A DNA stretch of 64,000 nt from Bacillota bacterium (GTDB lineage Bacteria > Bacillota > UBA994 > UBA5500): positions 1 to 64,000 of the forward strand of contig JAAYHE010000021.1 of assembly GCA_012735505.1 (NCBI GenBank), written 5' to 3'. This document shows, piece by piece, positions 54,165 to 63,892 of this stretch (its first letter is position 1; the number at the start of each line of letters is the position of its first letter). The position numbers were made by a program, and so were the translations under genes. The notes below the pieces were generated by a model. The model was not told the origin of the DNA. It made no database searches and worked only from the letters and a program-made list of their open reading frames with translations.

Positions 54165-55363
54165 ATTGGCGACATATAAAGCTTGTTTTCCGGAAAGAGA
54201 TGCTAGATACGCTGCGGGACAAACGTACCCTCTTGGGGCTAGTTATCCTGCCGGTACTGTTGATGCCCATCTTGATCCTAGGCATGCCCGCCTTGATGCA
54301 AAGCCGTATGGACAAGGCGGGAGAAGAATTGACGGTTCTGGCCGTAGTAGGTGCCGAGCGCGGGCCCGAATTGGTCAGCTGGCTAGAAGCGACTGGTAGT
54401 TTTACCATTAAGGATAGCGAACAAGCTGAGCAAGACCTGGCGGATGGGCATGTGGATGCAGTGCTAATTATCCCTGAGAACTGGCACACGGCTCTACAGC
54501 TAGAGGAGACGACAGTGTTACAAGTGCAGTATGATGCTGCCAGGGAAAAATCTGGGCTGGCGGCAGGGAAGCTGCAAAGTGCCCTTGACCTTTTTGCCAC
54601 CAGTATAATAAAAGAACGGTTGGCTGCGCGAGGTTTTGACACTAATTTTCTGACCCCTTTTCATAGGCAGCTAGAAAATATCGCACCCGAGGAAAAGATG
54701 GGAAGCACTATTTTGTCTTTTATGTTGCCCATGATAATCGGTATTTGGGCTGCTTTAGGGGGCATGTATACAGCTATCGACGTAGCGGCAGGGGAAAAGG
54801 AACGAGGTACCCTAGAACCCCTGTTGGCTACCCCACCTAAACGTAGCAGCTTGGTGATGGGCAAATACCTGGCAGTGGTGGTCACTTCCATGTTTTCAGC
54901 GACCCTATCTTTGGCTAGCCTGATTTTATCTATGGCGGTTGCACCCCAAGCCTTAGCCTCCATGGGCGCCAGTTCTGATATAGTTTTTGTTTTGCCCCCG
55001 GCTACTTTAGCCGCCTTCCTCTTAGCTTCGCTACTGCTGGCAGGCCTGTTTAGCGCTATTTCGATAGTGCTCAGCGTTTTTGCCCGCAGTTTTAAGGAGG
55101 CACAAGTTTATCTTTCGCCTTTATCTTTCCTGTTGGTCATTCCGGCTTTTCTCACGCAATTCATTACTCCAGCAGAGGCCCCCTTTGTGCTGCACTTGCT
55201 GCCTATTGCCAATAACTTGCTGATGATGAAAGGGGCTTTGCTGGGTGGCCTGACGACGCCGGTTTTATTAGTTTCTGTGGGGAGCTCGTTGCTTTACATA
55301 GCTATAGGAATCGTTTTAACGATTCAGCTATTTAGCAAGGAACAGGTGCTTTTCCGCACCTAA
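54161..55363 (+). CDS. natB: ABC-2 type permease, NatB-like
   Basis: The 400-residue permease begins with a cytoplasmic [29 protein letters not shown] segment, has a large extracellular region of about 150 residues, and then five hydrophobic segments. The motif [37 protein letters not shown] is the hallmark of the NatB/ABC-2 family. It is cotranslated with the ATPase (ATGA overlap). Sodium export is a family-based suggestion, not a demonstrated substrate. Confidence 0.88.
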   Translation: MNWRHIKLVFRKEMLDTLRDKRTLLGLVILPVLLMPILILGMPALMQSRMDKAGEELTVLAVVGAERGPELVSWLEATGSFTIKDSEQAEQDLADGHVDAVLIIPENWHTALQLEETTVLQVQYDAAREKSGLAAGKLQSALDLFATSIIKERLAARGFDTNFLTPFHRQLENIAPEEKMGSTILSFMLPMIIGIWAALGGMYTAIDVAAGEKERGTLEPLLATPPKRSSLVMGKYLAVVVTSMFSATLSLASLILSMAVAPQALASMGASSDIVFVLPPATLAAFLLASLLLAGLFSAISIVLSVFARSFKEAQVYLSPLSFLLVIPAFLTQFITPAEAPFVLHLLPIANNLLMMKGALLGGLTTPVLLVSVGSSLLYIAIGIVLTIQLFSKEQVLFRT

Positions 55364-55422
55364 GTTTTGAATGGATCTGGTGTGTGGGCCATGACACTAT
55401 AAGGTGGGAGGTACTGAGTGAA

Positions 55423-57657
55423 GTGGATCTTACAGCTAACGCGCGTACCGTCTTAGAAAGACGGTATCTGAGAAAGGAAAATGGTCAGGTCATAGAGACT
55501 CCCGAGGATATGTTTTGGCGTGTAGCTAAAAATATCGCCGCTGTTGAGGTGACCCATTATGGACAAAGCGACAGTTATGCCGAGGAGTTGGCCCAACAGT
55601 TTTACGAAATGATGACTAATCTCGAATTTTTACCTAATTCACCGACACTGATGAACGCCGGTCGGGAATTACAGCAGCTGGCGGCCTGTTTTGTCTTGCC
55701 GATTGAAGACAGTATGGAAAGTATATTTGAAACCCTAAAAAACGCTGCCCTCATCCATAAGAGTGGCGGTGGCACAGGCTTTTCGTTCTCTAATTTACGT
55801 CCCAAGAACGATATGGTGAAGTCAACAGGGGGCGTAGCCAGTGGACCTCTATCTTTTCTCCGAGTGTATAATGAAGCGACCGATGCCGTAAAACAGGGGG
55901 GCGCCCGGCGGGGAGCGAACATGGGGATTTTGCGGGTGGACCATCCTGACATTATGGAGTTTATTACGGCTAAAGAAGATCCTAACCAACTGACTAATTT
56001 TAACCTGTCGGTCGGCATTACCGAAGATTTTATGCAGGCAGTGCAGGCAGACGCCGAATATGATTTAATCAATCCCCGAGATGGGAGTGTAGTCGGCCGC
56101 CAGTCGGCGCGAGCCGTATTCGATAAGATAGTAGAAATGGCTTGGAAAAACGGAGAGCCTGGTATCATTTTCTTAGATCGTCTCAATCGCGACAATCCGA
56201 CTCCCCAGCTGGGTGAAATCGAGAGCACTAACCCCTGTGGAGAACAACCCCTCTTGCCTTACGAAGCTTGTAACTTAGGATCGATAAATTTAGCCCGCAT
56301 GGTAGAACAGCAGCCGGAACCCCGGGTGGATTATGATAAGCTGAAGCGGTTGGTGCACCTAGCAGTCCATTTTCTAGACAACGTAATCGATGCCAATCGT
56401 TATCCCTTGCCGCGAATTGAAAAGATGGCTACTGAAAACCGCAAGATCGGTCTCGGCGTAATGGGCTTTGCTGACTTATTGATCCAGTTGGGTGTTCCTT
56501 ATAACTCTGAGGTAGCTGTTGAATTGGCCGAAGAGATAATGGGTTTCATCGACCGGGAAGCTAAAGCAGCCTCGGCTGCCCTAGCCGAAACGCGAGGTGT
56601 TTTTGCCAATTTCTCGGGGTCTATCTACGATTATCCTGGCGGTCCGCGTTTGCGGAATGCTACAGTAACCACTATTGCGCCTACCGGCAGTATCAGCATC
56701 ATTGCCGGCGTATCTAGTGGCATAGAGCCCCTATTTGCAGTTTGCTTCCAACGCCATATTCTAGATGACGATCGTCTATTTGAAGTTCACCCATTGTTTG
56801 AGCGGATAGCTAAAGCCGGAGGCTTTTACAGCGATGATTTAATCCGCCGTGTAGCTGAGGCAGGCACTATCCAGGACATAGAGGAAATACCTGACGATAT
56901 CAAGAAGGTTTTCGTGGTAGCTCACGATATTGCACCCGAATGGCATGTGCGCATACAGGCTGCTTTCCAGCGCCATACCGATAATGCAGTGTCCAAAACG
57001 GTTAATCTCCCAAATCATGCTACGCAAGCCGATGTGGCCAAGGTTTTCCTTTTGGCCTATGACTTGGGTTGTAAAGGTGTGACTATTTATCGAGATGGAA
57101 GCCGCCAATTCCAGGTTTTATCGACACCTAGTGCCGCTAACGAGGTTAGCGCTACCAGCTCGCAGGTAGCAGCAGCGGAGGAAACCCCTTCCGCTAAGGT
57201 GAAGCCACGCGTCAGGCCCGATGAAACCCATGGAATCACCAAGAAGTATAAGATTGGTGGTTGCGGCAAGCTATATGTTACCGTCAATTCCGACGAGTAC
57301 GGCCTGTGCGAGGTCTTTACTAATACCGGCGAAGAAGGTTGTTCTTCCTTATCGGATGCCGTTAGTCGTTTGATCAGTCTAGCACTCCGTAGTGGTGTAG
57401 AAGTATCAGCTATATTAGATCAGATTAAAGGTATTCGCTGTGTAGCCTGTATTGTCGACCCAGAAACTTGGGTTCTTAGCTGCCCCGATGCTATCGGCAA
57501 GACCATCGAAAAATATGTGAATGGTACCGTAAAATTTGATTTAAACGTTGCCCGGGGCCCCAATGCGCTCTTGTTATGTCCAGAATGTGGCGGCTTGCTC
57601 GTGCCGCAAGATGGCTGCGCTACTTGTGCAAACTGTGGTTTCTCTCGCTGTGGCTAA
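55423..57657 (+). CDS. nrdJ: Adenosylcobalamin-dependent (class II) ribonucleotide reductase
   Basis: Class II RNR makes deoxynucleotides using adenosylcobalamin as radical source and works with or without oxygen. The 744-residue protein shows the family motifs [43 protein letters not shown], the active-site [20 protein letters not shown], and [23 protein letters not shown] domain ([16 protein letters not shown]) and a four-cysteine zinc ribbon at the end (CPECGG...CANCGFSRC) complete it. GTG 55423, 11 nt after GGAGG, is the best start; an in-frame GTG at 55384 has no ribosome site. No B12 riboswitch fits in the short upstream gap. Confidence 0.95.
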   Translation: MDLTANARTVLERRYLRKENGQVIETPEDMFWRVAKNIAAVEVTHYGQSDSYAEELAQQFYEMMTNLEFLPNSPTLMNAGRELQQLAACFVLPIEDSMESIFETLKNAALIHKSGGGTGFSFSNLRPKNDMVKSTGGVASGPLSFLRVYNEATDAVKQGGARRGANMGILRVDHPDIMEFITAKEDPNQLTNFNLSVGITEDFMQAVQADAEYDLINPRDGSVVGRQSARAVFDKIVEMAWKNGEPGIIFLDRLNRDNPTPQLGEIESTNPCGEQPLLPYEACNLGSINLARMVEQQPEPRVDYDKLKRLVHLAVHFLDNVIDANRYPLPRIEKMATENRKIGLGVMGFADLLIQLGVPYNSEVAVELAEEIMGFIDREAKAASAALAETRGVFANFSGSIYDYPGGPRLRNATVTTIAPTGSISIIAGVSSGIEPLFAVCFQRHILDDDRLFEVHPLFERIAKAGGFYSDDLIRRVAEAGTIQDIEEIPDDIKKVFVVAHDIAPEWHVRIQAAFQRHTDNAVSKTVNLPNHATQADVAKVFLLAYDLGCKGVTIYRDGSRQFQVLSTPSAANEVSATSSQVAAAEETPSAKVKPRVRPDETHGITKKYKIGGCGKLYVTVNSDEYGLCEVFTNTGEEGCSSLSDAVSRLISLALRSGVEVSAILDQIKGIRCVACIVDPETWVLSCPDAIGKTIEKYVNGTVKFDLNVARGPNALLLCPECGGLLVPQDGCATCANCGFSRCG

Positions 57658-57687
57658 TTATTACTAGAAAAAGTCTATGAGGAGCTT

Positions 57688-57720
57688 AGAAGCTGCCCTT
57701 GCCGGCAGCTTCTATTCTAT
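57688..57720 (+). terminator. Terminator of nrdJ
   Basis: A 10-bp stem (57688-57697 with 57704-57713) and a 6-nt loop are followed by ATTCTATTG. Confidence 0.85.
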
Positions 57721-57878
57721 TGTGCCCAGATAATACATGTCCGGCTATGAATGGGGAGATATTAGAAGCGAGAGGCGTTGTGACAGCAGGGAACTGGATA
57801 GTAGGACACGTGTCATTTTTCACAGCAATATTGCCTGTCCTCGTGTCCAGAACGCCAACTATTCACGGAGGTGTAAAC

Positions 57879-59189
57879 ATGCATAATTACAACACAAGAT
57901 CCCAGTATTCTTCAGGTCAGCCTGGCTACCCCCAGCCCAATCAGTTTGGCGCTTACAGCCAGAGCCAAACGCAAGACATTGGTACTACGCGCAGTGAGCA
58001 AATTATGCAGCGCCAGATGGGCGGCATGTCGCAAGTAATGCAAGCCGATCGCAATGTAGGCAGCGGTGGCGGCCCCACCCAGTATTCTCAGATGAGTGGG
58101 GGCATGGGAAGTGGTCCCAGCCAGTATGGCAGTAGTCAGTATCAGGGTGGCAATCAGAATTTTGGCCAAGGCTATAACACTGGCAACTATGGTGGTGGCT
58201 CTAACTATTATGGTTCGCCTAACCAGTATGGAGCCTACGGTTATGGCCAGACGCAAGATATCGGCACCACCCGTAGCGAACAGATGATGCAAGGCGGTAT
58301 GGGTGGCATATCACAGGCCATGCAGGCTGACCGGAATGTAGGAAGCGGTGGTGGTCCAACCCAGTATACCCAGATGGGTGGCAGTATGGGTGGTAGCCCA
58401 AGCCAGTATGGCAGCAGTCAGTATCAGGGTGGCTCCCAGAATTTTGGCCAGAGCTACAACACAGGTAACTATGGTGGTGGCTCCAACTATTATGGTTCGC
58501 CTAACCAGTACGGAGCCTACGGTTATGGGCAGACGCAAGACATCGGCACCACCCGCAGCGAGCAGATGATGCAAGGCGGCATGGGCGGCATATCACAGGC
58601 CATGCAAGCCGACCGCAATGTGGGCAGCGGTGGCGGCCCGAGCCACTCATATGGCGGCGGTCAGACCCAGTATACCCAGATGGGCGGGGGCATGGGCGGT
58701 GGCCCAAGCCAATATGGTACCAGTCAATACCAGTATGGGGCCCAGAATTTTTCTCAGGCTTATAGCACTGGTAACTATGGTGGCGGGTCTAGCTATTATG
58801 CTTCGCCCAACCAGTACGGAGCCTACGGTTATGGGCAGACGCAAGACATCGGCACCACTCGCAGCGAGCAGATGATGCAAGGTGGCATGGGCGGTATATC
58901 ACAGGCCATGCAAGCCGACCGCAATGTGGGCAGCGGCCCGAGCCATCCTTATGGCGGCGGTCAGCCCCCATATGCCCAGATGAGCGGAGGCATGGGCGGT
59001 GGCTCAAGCCAGCATGGCACCAGTCAGTATCAGGGTGGTGGGCAGAACCCCGGCAACTATGGTCGCAGCAATTATGGTAATACAGCCGGATCTAACCAAG
59101 TTCGCAACCCGGGAGATACTCCGATAGAGAGTCAAGCTAAGCAGAACTTAGGAGTTAGCTACAGCACCCCTCCTAGTAGCGACGGCTAA
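57879..59189 (+). CDS. Gly/Gln/Tyr/Ser-rich tandem-repeat protein, family unknown
   Basis: The 436-residue protein has no recognised domain, no signal peptide and no membrane segment. It is built from near-identical units of 94, 94 and 102 residues plus a partial fourth. Each unit has an ordered-looking block (QTQDIGTTRSEQMMQ, GGMGGISQAMQADRNVGSG) and a low-complexity block rich in Gly, Gln, Tyr, Ser and Asn (QYGSSQYQGG, NYGGGSNYYGSPNQYGAYGYG). Lysine is almost absent. Composition is like prion-like or coat-forming proteins. A spore-coat, surface or phase-separating structural role is possible but unproven. ATG 57879 follows ACGGAGGTG; the gene has its own leader after the nrdJ terminator and a strong terminator at 59242. 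Confidence 0.8.
   Translation: MHNYNTRSQYSSGQPGYPQPNQFGAYSQSQTQDIGTTRSEQIMQRQMGGMSQVMQADRNVGSGGGPTQYSQMSGGMGSGPSQYGSSQYQGGNQNFGQGYNTGNYGGGSNYYGSPNQYGAYGYGQTQDIGTTRSEQMMQGGMGGISQAMQADRNVGSGGGPTQYTQMGGSMGGSPSQYGSSQYQGGSQNFGQSYNTGNYGGGSNYYGSPNQYGAYGYGQTQDIGTTRSEQMMQGGMGGISQAMQADRNVGSGGGPSHSYGGGQTQYTQMGGGMGGGPSQYGTSQYQYGAQNFSQAYSTGNYGGGSSYYASPNQYGAYGYGQTQDIGTTRSEQMMQGGMGGISQAMQADRNVGSGPSHPYGGGQPPYAQMSGGMGGGSSQHGTSQYQGGGQNPGNYGRSNYGNTAGSNQVRNPGDTPIESQAKQNLGVSYSTPPSSDG
57972..59050 (+). repeat. Tandem DNA repeat of 282, 282 and 306 bp
   Basis: The landmark CAAGACATTGG or its variants (QDIGTT codons) occurs at 57972, 58254, 58536 and 58842. Two periods are exactly 282 bp and the third is 306 bp because of a 24-bp insertion. 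Many differences between copies are at third codon positions, showing selection on the protein. Confidence 0.9.
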
Positions 59190-59210
59190 ATTACATATTG
59201 AAAGAGGCTA

Positions 59211-59228
59211 GCAACGCTTAGGCGCTGC
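59211..59228 (+). repeat. R1 repeat, hairpin-1 fragment
   Basis: GCAACGC-TTAG-GCGCTGC is hairpin 1 with one mismatch; the second half is missing. Confidence 0.55.
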
Positions 59229-59241
59229 GGAGCTCTTATAC

Positions 59242-59279
59242 AAAGGTCGCCCTACAGCAAGGGCGACCTTTTCATTTTT
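59242..59279 (+). terminator. Terminator of the tandem-repeat protein gene
   Basis: A perfect 12-bp stem (59242-59253 with 59260-59271) and a 6-nt loop are followed by TCATTTTT. Confidence 0.93.
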
Positions 59280-59403
59280 GCAAGTGATCGATCTCGGGAT
59301 GGGGCCAAGCAGGAAACTGTAACGTTGATCCAGAAGTAGTAATGGTCATTCTGTTATTAATCTTTTATCTGTTTCAAAGAGGTGCATCAGAGGGAGGCAC
59401 GGT

Positions 59404-61224
59404 ATGAAAAACGACAGTTTCTTGCTTATTGATGTGGGGAGTACCACTACTAAGGCATTGCTAATTGCCCGCCAGGATAGTGGTTATCGGTTAGTGCAGC
59501 GGGGCGAAGCTGGCACTACAGTGGAAGCGCCCGCAGAGGATGTAATGATAGGGGTACGGCGAGCTATTGCTGCCTTAGAAAATTTGACAGGTTGCCGACT
59601 TTGGCAAGATGATAGAGTCTATTTGGGGCCAGAAGGCGCTAATCACTTCTTGGCCACTAGCAGCGCGGGCGGCGGGCTACAAGTATTGGTTTGTGGCTTA
59701 GCTAAGCGGGTTACCGCAGAAAGTGCTCAAAGAGCGGCTCTCGGTGCAGGGGCAATTCTCCTGGATGTAATTTCTGCTGATGATCAAAGGACTACTTTTG
59801 AGCGCTTGGAGTTAATTCGGCAGGCACGGCCAGATATGGTGTTATTGGCGGGAGGCATTGATGGGGGAGAAAAAGTAGACTTTGCTCTCGAATTTTGCGA
59901 CCTGCTGAATTCGGCCAAACCAGCCCCTCGCTTCGGTCAAACTTATACCATGCCGGTCATCTACGCCGGCAATAGTAAGGCGGCACCACTGGTACAAGAC
60001 ACCTTGCAGGCCGGGTTCGATCTATCTATAGTGCCCAACTTACGGCCTTCTTTTAGCGAAGAAAATCTGCAACCTACTCGGGTTCAGATTCATGAACTAT
60101 TTTTAAACCACGTCATGGCGCAAGCACCTGGCTATGCAGCTCTACTAGAACAAGTAACGGCTCCAATTTTACCGACGCCTGTGGCTGTAGGCAAAATCAT
60201 GACCCATCTGGCCGAGCAAGAGGAGATCAATATTCTCGGAGTTGATATCGGGGGCGCAACCACCGACGTTTTCTCTGTTTATGACGGGCAATACCACCGG
60301 ACGGTGAGCGCCAATATCGGTATGAGCTATAGTGCTGGTAATGTTCTGATGCAGGCAGGGGTAACAAATGTAGCGCGCTGGTTGCCTTTCTCCTTGTCTG
60401 CGCAGGAGTTGCAGGACAGCGTTTTACACAAGATGCTTTATCCTACTACTGTCCCCGCCACCTTACGCGATCTCATGATAGAGCAAGCCTTAGCCCGGGA
60501 GGCTTTGCGGTTAGCCTTACAACAACATAACGGTCTAGTAGTGCATCTGCCCGACGAGCAAGGTGGGTTAGGAGGACCTTTGAGCAGCTTGCAGAGTACC
60601 TCCATCTTTACCAGTGAGGCGACGGGCCTTTTAGATATGTCTCGGATTGAACTGATCGTGGGTAGCGGTGGAGTGCTTTCTCATACACCGCGGCGGGCGC
60701 AGGCGGCTTTGATTTTGTTAGATGCATTCTTACCGCGTGGCTATTCTTATCTGGCTGTTGATAGCATTTTCATGATGCCACACCTGGGGGCTTTATCAGA
60801 CCTTTATCCAGAAATAGCCTTAGAGGTGCTGGAGAAAGACTGCATTATCCCGCTAGGGCCGAGTTTCAGCCTTTTTGGTGAAAAACAGGCCCTGACTGCC
60901 GATCAAGCTTGCTTAGAATACAAGGTAATAACCGCCAGCGGCGTGCAGCAAGGCAGCTTAGTTGGCGGCGAGGTACGCCTGCTACCTATAGCCAGGGACG
61001 AAGAAGTCGACGTCATTCTTACTCCCTTGCGTGGTCTAGACATCGGTGCCGGGCGTGGGCGCGTATTGCAGCGTAAAGTCAAGGGGGGCGTTGTAGGGCT
61101 GATCCTTGATGCTCGTGGGCGCGACTGTTTTGAGCCCCAAATGGCACAGCAAGCGGCTGCGTTAGCAGCAGTAGGAGCATTTACTGAGCATGAATTGGCA
61201 GCTGTAATGAGGGGGGAAGACTGA
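59404..61224 (+). CDS. glmL: MutL/GlmL-family ASKHA ATPase
   Basis: The 606-residue protein matches the MutL (GlmL) family found beside cobalamin-dependent aminomutases such as glutamate mutase and ornithine aminomutase, where it is thought to act as an ATP-driven chaperone or reactivator. Two actin-like phosphate motifs are visible (LLIDVGSTTTKALLI at the start, LGVDIGGATTDVFSVY near residue 280), along with the adenosine region IVGSGGVLSHTPRRA. No mutase subunit gene is adjacent; the nearest B12 enzyme is nrdJ 1.7 kb upstream. ATG 59404 follows GAGGGAGG. The stop overlaps the next start (TGATG), so a four-gene operon follows. Confidence 0.85.
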   Translation: MKNDSFLLIDVGSTTTKALLIARQDSGYRLVQRGEAGTTVEAPAEDVMIGVRRAIAALENLTGCRLWQDDRVYLGPEGANHFLATSSAGGGLQVLVCGLAKRVTAESAQRAALGAGAILLDVISADDQRTTFERLELIRQARPDMVLLAGGIDGGEKVDFALEFCDLLNSAKPAPRFGQTYTMPVIYAGNSKAAPLVQDTLQAGFDLSIVPNLRPSFSEENLQPTRVQIHELFLNHVMAQAPGYAALLEQVTAPILPTPVAVGKIMTHLAEQEEINILGVDIGGATTDVFSVYDGQYHRTVSANIGMSYSAGNVLMQAGVTNVARWLPFSLSAQELQDSVLHKMLYPTTVPATLRDLMIEQALAREALRLALQQHNGLVVHLPDEQGGLGGPLSSLQSTSIFTSEATGLLDMSRIELIVGSGGVLSHTPRRAQAALILLDAFLPRGYSYLAVDSIFMMPHLGALSDLYPEIALEVLEKDCIIPLGPSFSLFGEKQALTADQACLEYKVITASGVQQGSLVGGEVRLLPIARDEEVDVILTPLRGLDIGAGRGRVLQRKVKGGVVGLILDARGRDCFEPQMAQQAAALAAVGAFTEHELAAVMRGED

Positions 61225-62564
61225 TGTTCGAACCTGTATTTGTGGAGCGCACTCGCCGTTTACCTTATCATGGCAAAATCGATGTGCAGCTGGGCGATTG
61301 GGTCCAACCAGAGCAAGTGATTGGGCATCTAGACTATTTGCCAGGCAGATTGCTACAGTTTGACGCAGCCAAACAGGTGGCGGTGGCACCTTCAGAGTTA
61401 AAGCCAGTGATGCTGAAGGAAGAAGGTGACCCTGTGGCAGCCGGCGAGCCGGTGGCCATGACATACCGGTTTGGCGAGTGTTTGGCGGCTGTTTCGCCTT
61501 ATAGCGGTTATATCGGTTTAGTTTCGCGCCATCAGGGTAAGGTTTTTGTGCGGGAACCAGTTCCTGTTGGCAGTAGCGAACCGGTAGTCATAGATCTAAT
61601 TGAAGAATTGGGGTTAAACTCCCTCACTTGGCGCGACAGCCTGCTCGTGCGGGAGGGGATGGCCGTTCATTTTGAACAGCCTATAGCCATGCGCAGGGGC
61701 ACCCCCAAGTCTACCTATGTTTTGTCTCCCGTCTATGGTCGTATTACCGGCGCCAAAGATGGCAAGGTCTACATTACCCCCTTACACACCCGCACCGACC
61801 TAACTGCCTGGTTGTCGGGAAAAGTGGTCAAGGTGCAAGCAGGGCAGGAGGTTACTATTCGGGCCTACGCCCATGTTGTTCTGGGTGCCTATGGTATCGG
61901 CGGTGAAGCTGGCGGGCTCCTCTATGTCGCAGCTGGTCCGCAGGAAACTCTGCCTGTCGCAGCTGTTGACGATAATTGGCGACAGAAGGTGGTAGTGGCG
62001 GGGGCCACTGCTAGTGTGGATTTGCTCCGGGCCGCCCAACAGGCGCAAGCAGCTGCGGTAGTTGTAGGTTATATGCCCTTCGCACTTTTAGCCGACTTCA
62101 TGAGTGGCGACGTGACGGTTGGTTTTACAGGCGATGAGGATTTAGGTTTTACCATCATTCTGACCGAGGGCTTTTTACCTAGTCAGATGGCAGAAGGTAC
62201 CTTCCGCACGCTGCAGCAGTTAGAGGGGCGCTATGCATCGGTCAATGGTACGACCCATATTCGAGCTGGTGTCATCCGGCCTGAGATAATTGTTTGCGAA
62301 CCGGAACAGAATTGGCCGGTGACTGATGTTAGAGTTGGCGGTGAATCCTCTTTGGAGGTCGGTCAGGGAAGCTTGGTTAAGTTACTGCGAGAGCCTAGGC
62401 GGGGAGCCATCGGCCGCGTGCTCGAGCTGCCCAAAGAAAGACAAGTGGTTGCTTCAGGAGCTTCTGTGCTAGTGGCCAGGGTACAGCTGCAAAGCGGCGA
62501 AGAAATTACAGTACCGATAGCTAATTTACAGGTGCTGGAGGAAGGGGTTGAGGGAAATGGCTAA
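61224..62564 (+). CDS. Unrecognised barrel-sandwich/KOW-like protein in the MutL operon
   Basis: I do not recognise this 446-residue cytosolic protein. It contains several short turns of the type GDWVQPEQVIGHLD, GDPVAAGEPVAMT, REGMAVHFEQPIAM and VQAGQEVTIRAY, which are typical of biotinyl/lipoyl-like barrel-sandwich hybrid folds, so two or more such folds may be chained. The middle (VVVAGATASVDLLRAAQQAQAAAVVVG) looks alpha/beta. The C-terminal 60 residues (LVKLLREPRRGAIGRVLELP, EITVPIANLQVLE) resemble a KOW motif, often involved in RNA or protein binding. It is coupled at both ends to its neighbours and so probably works with the MutL ATPase. Confidence 0.6.
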   Translation: MFEPVFVERTRRLPYHGKIDVQLGDWVQPEQVIGHLDYLPGRLLQFDAAKQVAVAPSELKPVMLKEEGDPVAAGEPVAMTYRFGECLAAVSPYSGYIGLVSRHQGKVFVREPVPVGSSEPVVIDLIEELGLNSLTWRDSLLVREGMAVHFEQPIAMRRGTPKSTYVLSPVYGRITGAKDGKVYITPLHTRTDLTAWLSGKVVKVQAGQEVTIRAYAHVVLGAYGIGGEAGGLLYVAAGPQETLPVAAVDDNWRQKVVVAGATASVDLLRAAQQAQAAAVVVGYMPFALLADFMSGDVTVGFTGDEDLGFTIILTEGFLPSQMAEGTFRTLQQLEGRYASVNGTTHIRAGVIRPEIIVCEPEQNWPVTDVRVGGESSLEVGQGSLVKLLREPRRGAIGRVLELPKERQVVASGASVLVARVQLQSGEEITVPIANLQVLEEGVEGNG

Positions 62565-63555
62565 AGCAGCTAGAGCTAAGAACGAAATGCATCTTTTACT
62601 CATAGCCACCGACGCCCGAGCTATTTACCAGCGCTTTAAAGACGATCCGAGCCGGGCCTTGGCTGACTTAAACGCTGAGGATTTGCAGCAGGCTTTGACG
62701 GGAGCAGATGCAACTGTCCTGCAAAAACTTAGTGCTGCTGGTTTGGTACGAGTCGAGGGAAGCAGCGGATACTTAACTGTGCCTCGCTATGCTAAAGTCT
62801 TGGAAACAGGCCTAGACAAGCAGGTACAGGCTAGCGTGAGTCCCTACCTCCAGCGCTTTTACCCTTTGATCGACGATCTGCGGCGAGCGTGGCAAAGTGC
62901 CCCGGCGCCTCGTCCTAGTTGGGAAGATATTGCCCATAACCTGCTGGTTGGCTATTTACTCGGGGGAATAGGGGCACATCTGCTGTTGGATATCATGGAA
63001 ACCAAGGTAATGGCCTGCCTGCTGGAGGAACGTGGCTCTTTACTGGGGCCTTGGTTATCCTTTCTCAGTGCAGACCATGAAGTTGCTGTAACTACGCTGG
63101 TGGGTAGTGACTATCCCCATGCCTGGGAGATGCGAGACTTATTAAATAATAGGTATATGCGGCAGACGCTGGCTAGCTTAGATGAGGATAACTCTATAGT
63201 TATTTACGGAGATCCAACCTTGGACCTAATGCGGCGGTTATCGGGGTATGCGCGGACAGGGAAGGGCAAATTGGCTGTAGACGGCTATAGCCTGGCTTGG
63301 CCAATTTTGCGGCTTGAGCAGTTAAAGGCTATAGAAAAGACGTTAGAGTTGCTGACGGCAGCTTTATCTCTCTTGCTGCAAACGGTATTGCCACCTTGCC
63401 AAGATTACCTCGCTGCCAGGACACCAAAGGCCAATCCTGATACGGCTCTGGTTACATATAATCTGTTAGCACACCATCTTACGCAGAGTTGGCAGGAAGC
63501 AGATTTATTGCCACCGATCATTGGGCCAGCGCTAGGCCCGCTATTACAATCATAG
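62557..63555 (+). CDS. Unrecognised mostly helical protein in the MutL operon
   Basis: No family is recognised for this 332-residue protein. The first 60 residues may form a small winged-helix-like unit (FKDDPSRALADLNAEDLQQAL, VLQKLSAAGLVRVEGSSGYLTVPRYAKVLE). The rest is helical with one moderately hydrophobic stretch (AHNLLVGYLLGGIGAHLLLDIME) that could be a buried helix rather than a membrane span. ATG 62557 overlaps the preceding gene by 8 nt; an alternative TTG at 62548 adds three residues. Its tight coupling to the ATPase and the barrel-sandwich protein argues for a shared complex. Confidence 0.6.
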   Translation: MAKAARAKNEMHLLLIATDARAIYQRFKDDPSRALADLNAEDLQQALTGADATVLQKLSAAGLVRVEGSSGYLTVPRYAKVLETGLDKQVQASVSPYLQRFYPLIDDLRRAWQSAPAPRPSWEDIAHNLLVGYLLGGIGAHLLLDIMETKVMACLLEERGSLLGPWLSFLSADHEVAVTTLVGSDYPHAWEMRDLLNNRYMRQTLASLDEDNSIVIYGDPTLDLMRRLSGYARTGKGKLAVDGYSLAWPILRLEQLKAIEKTLELLTAALSLLLQTVLPPCQDYLAARTPKANPDTALVTYNLLAHHLTQSWQEADLLPPIIGPALGPLLQS

Positions 63556-63567
63556 AGGAGGGTGGCT

Positions 63568-63753
63568 ATGTTCAAATGGGTAAAAAACTTGCTTGCAGGT
63601 GATTCCCAGGGGCCGTGTCCTTCGGGTCTAGTTGTCTGGCAGAGTACTACTGCCCTTTGGCGCTATTCGCAAGAACTGGCTGCGCGGGCGAGGCAGATAA
63701 AGACCTGGGACGAATTGGACGAGTTATGTCGACAAGGCAAGTCAACGAGTTAA
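63568..63753 (+). CDS. Small unknown protein closing the MutL operon
   Basis: The 61-residue product has a basic amphipathic start (MFKWVKNLLAGDSQG), one cysteine pair (CPSG and LCRQG are 39 residues apart) and a helical second half (ALWRYSQELAARARQIKTWDELDELC). It begins 12 nt after the previous stop behind GGAGGG, so it is a real gene by ribosome site and spacing, and is followed by a strong terminator. Function unknown. Confidence 0.6.
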   Translation: MFKWVKNLLAGDSQGPCPSGLVVWQSTTALWRYSQELAARARQIKTWDELDELCRQGKSTS

Positions 63754-63757
63754 GCCT

Positions 63758-63797
63758 ACAGGCGGTGTTTCGCTTAGCGAAATCACCGCCTGTTTCT
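63758..63797 (+). terminator. Terminator of the MutL operon
   Basis: ACAGGCGGTG (63758-63767) pairs with CACCGCCTGT (63784-63793), with an inner TTTCGC/GCGAAA stem, followed by TTCTTAT. Confidence 0.93.
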
Positions 63798-63892
63798 TAT
63801 GTTCGTGCCGCCAGAATAGTATAAGAGGACAAAATAAGTCGTAAGTGGAATTAGACAGTAAGTATAAGCCCAAGTGTGAGGGAGTTGTTAAG

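Noticed and set aside
55364-55422. Cobalamin riboswitch expected before nrdJ
   Set aside because: The gap to natB is only 59 nt, far too short for the roughly 200-nt element, and no B12 box was seen.
57912-59007. Several antisense open frames opposite the tandem-repeat gene
   Set aside because: They are reverse readings of the repetitive Gly/Gln codons and have no ribosome sites.
57972-59050. Regular repeats suggesting a CRISPR array
   Set aside because: Units are 282-306 bp, coding and contiguous, with no short repeat/spacer alternation.
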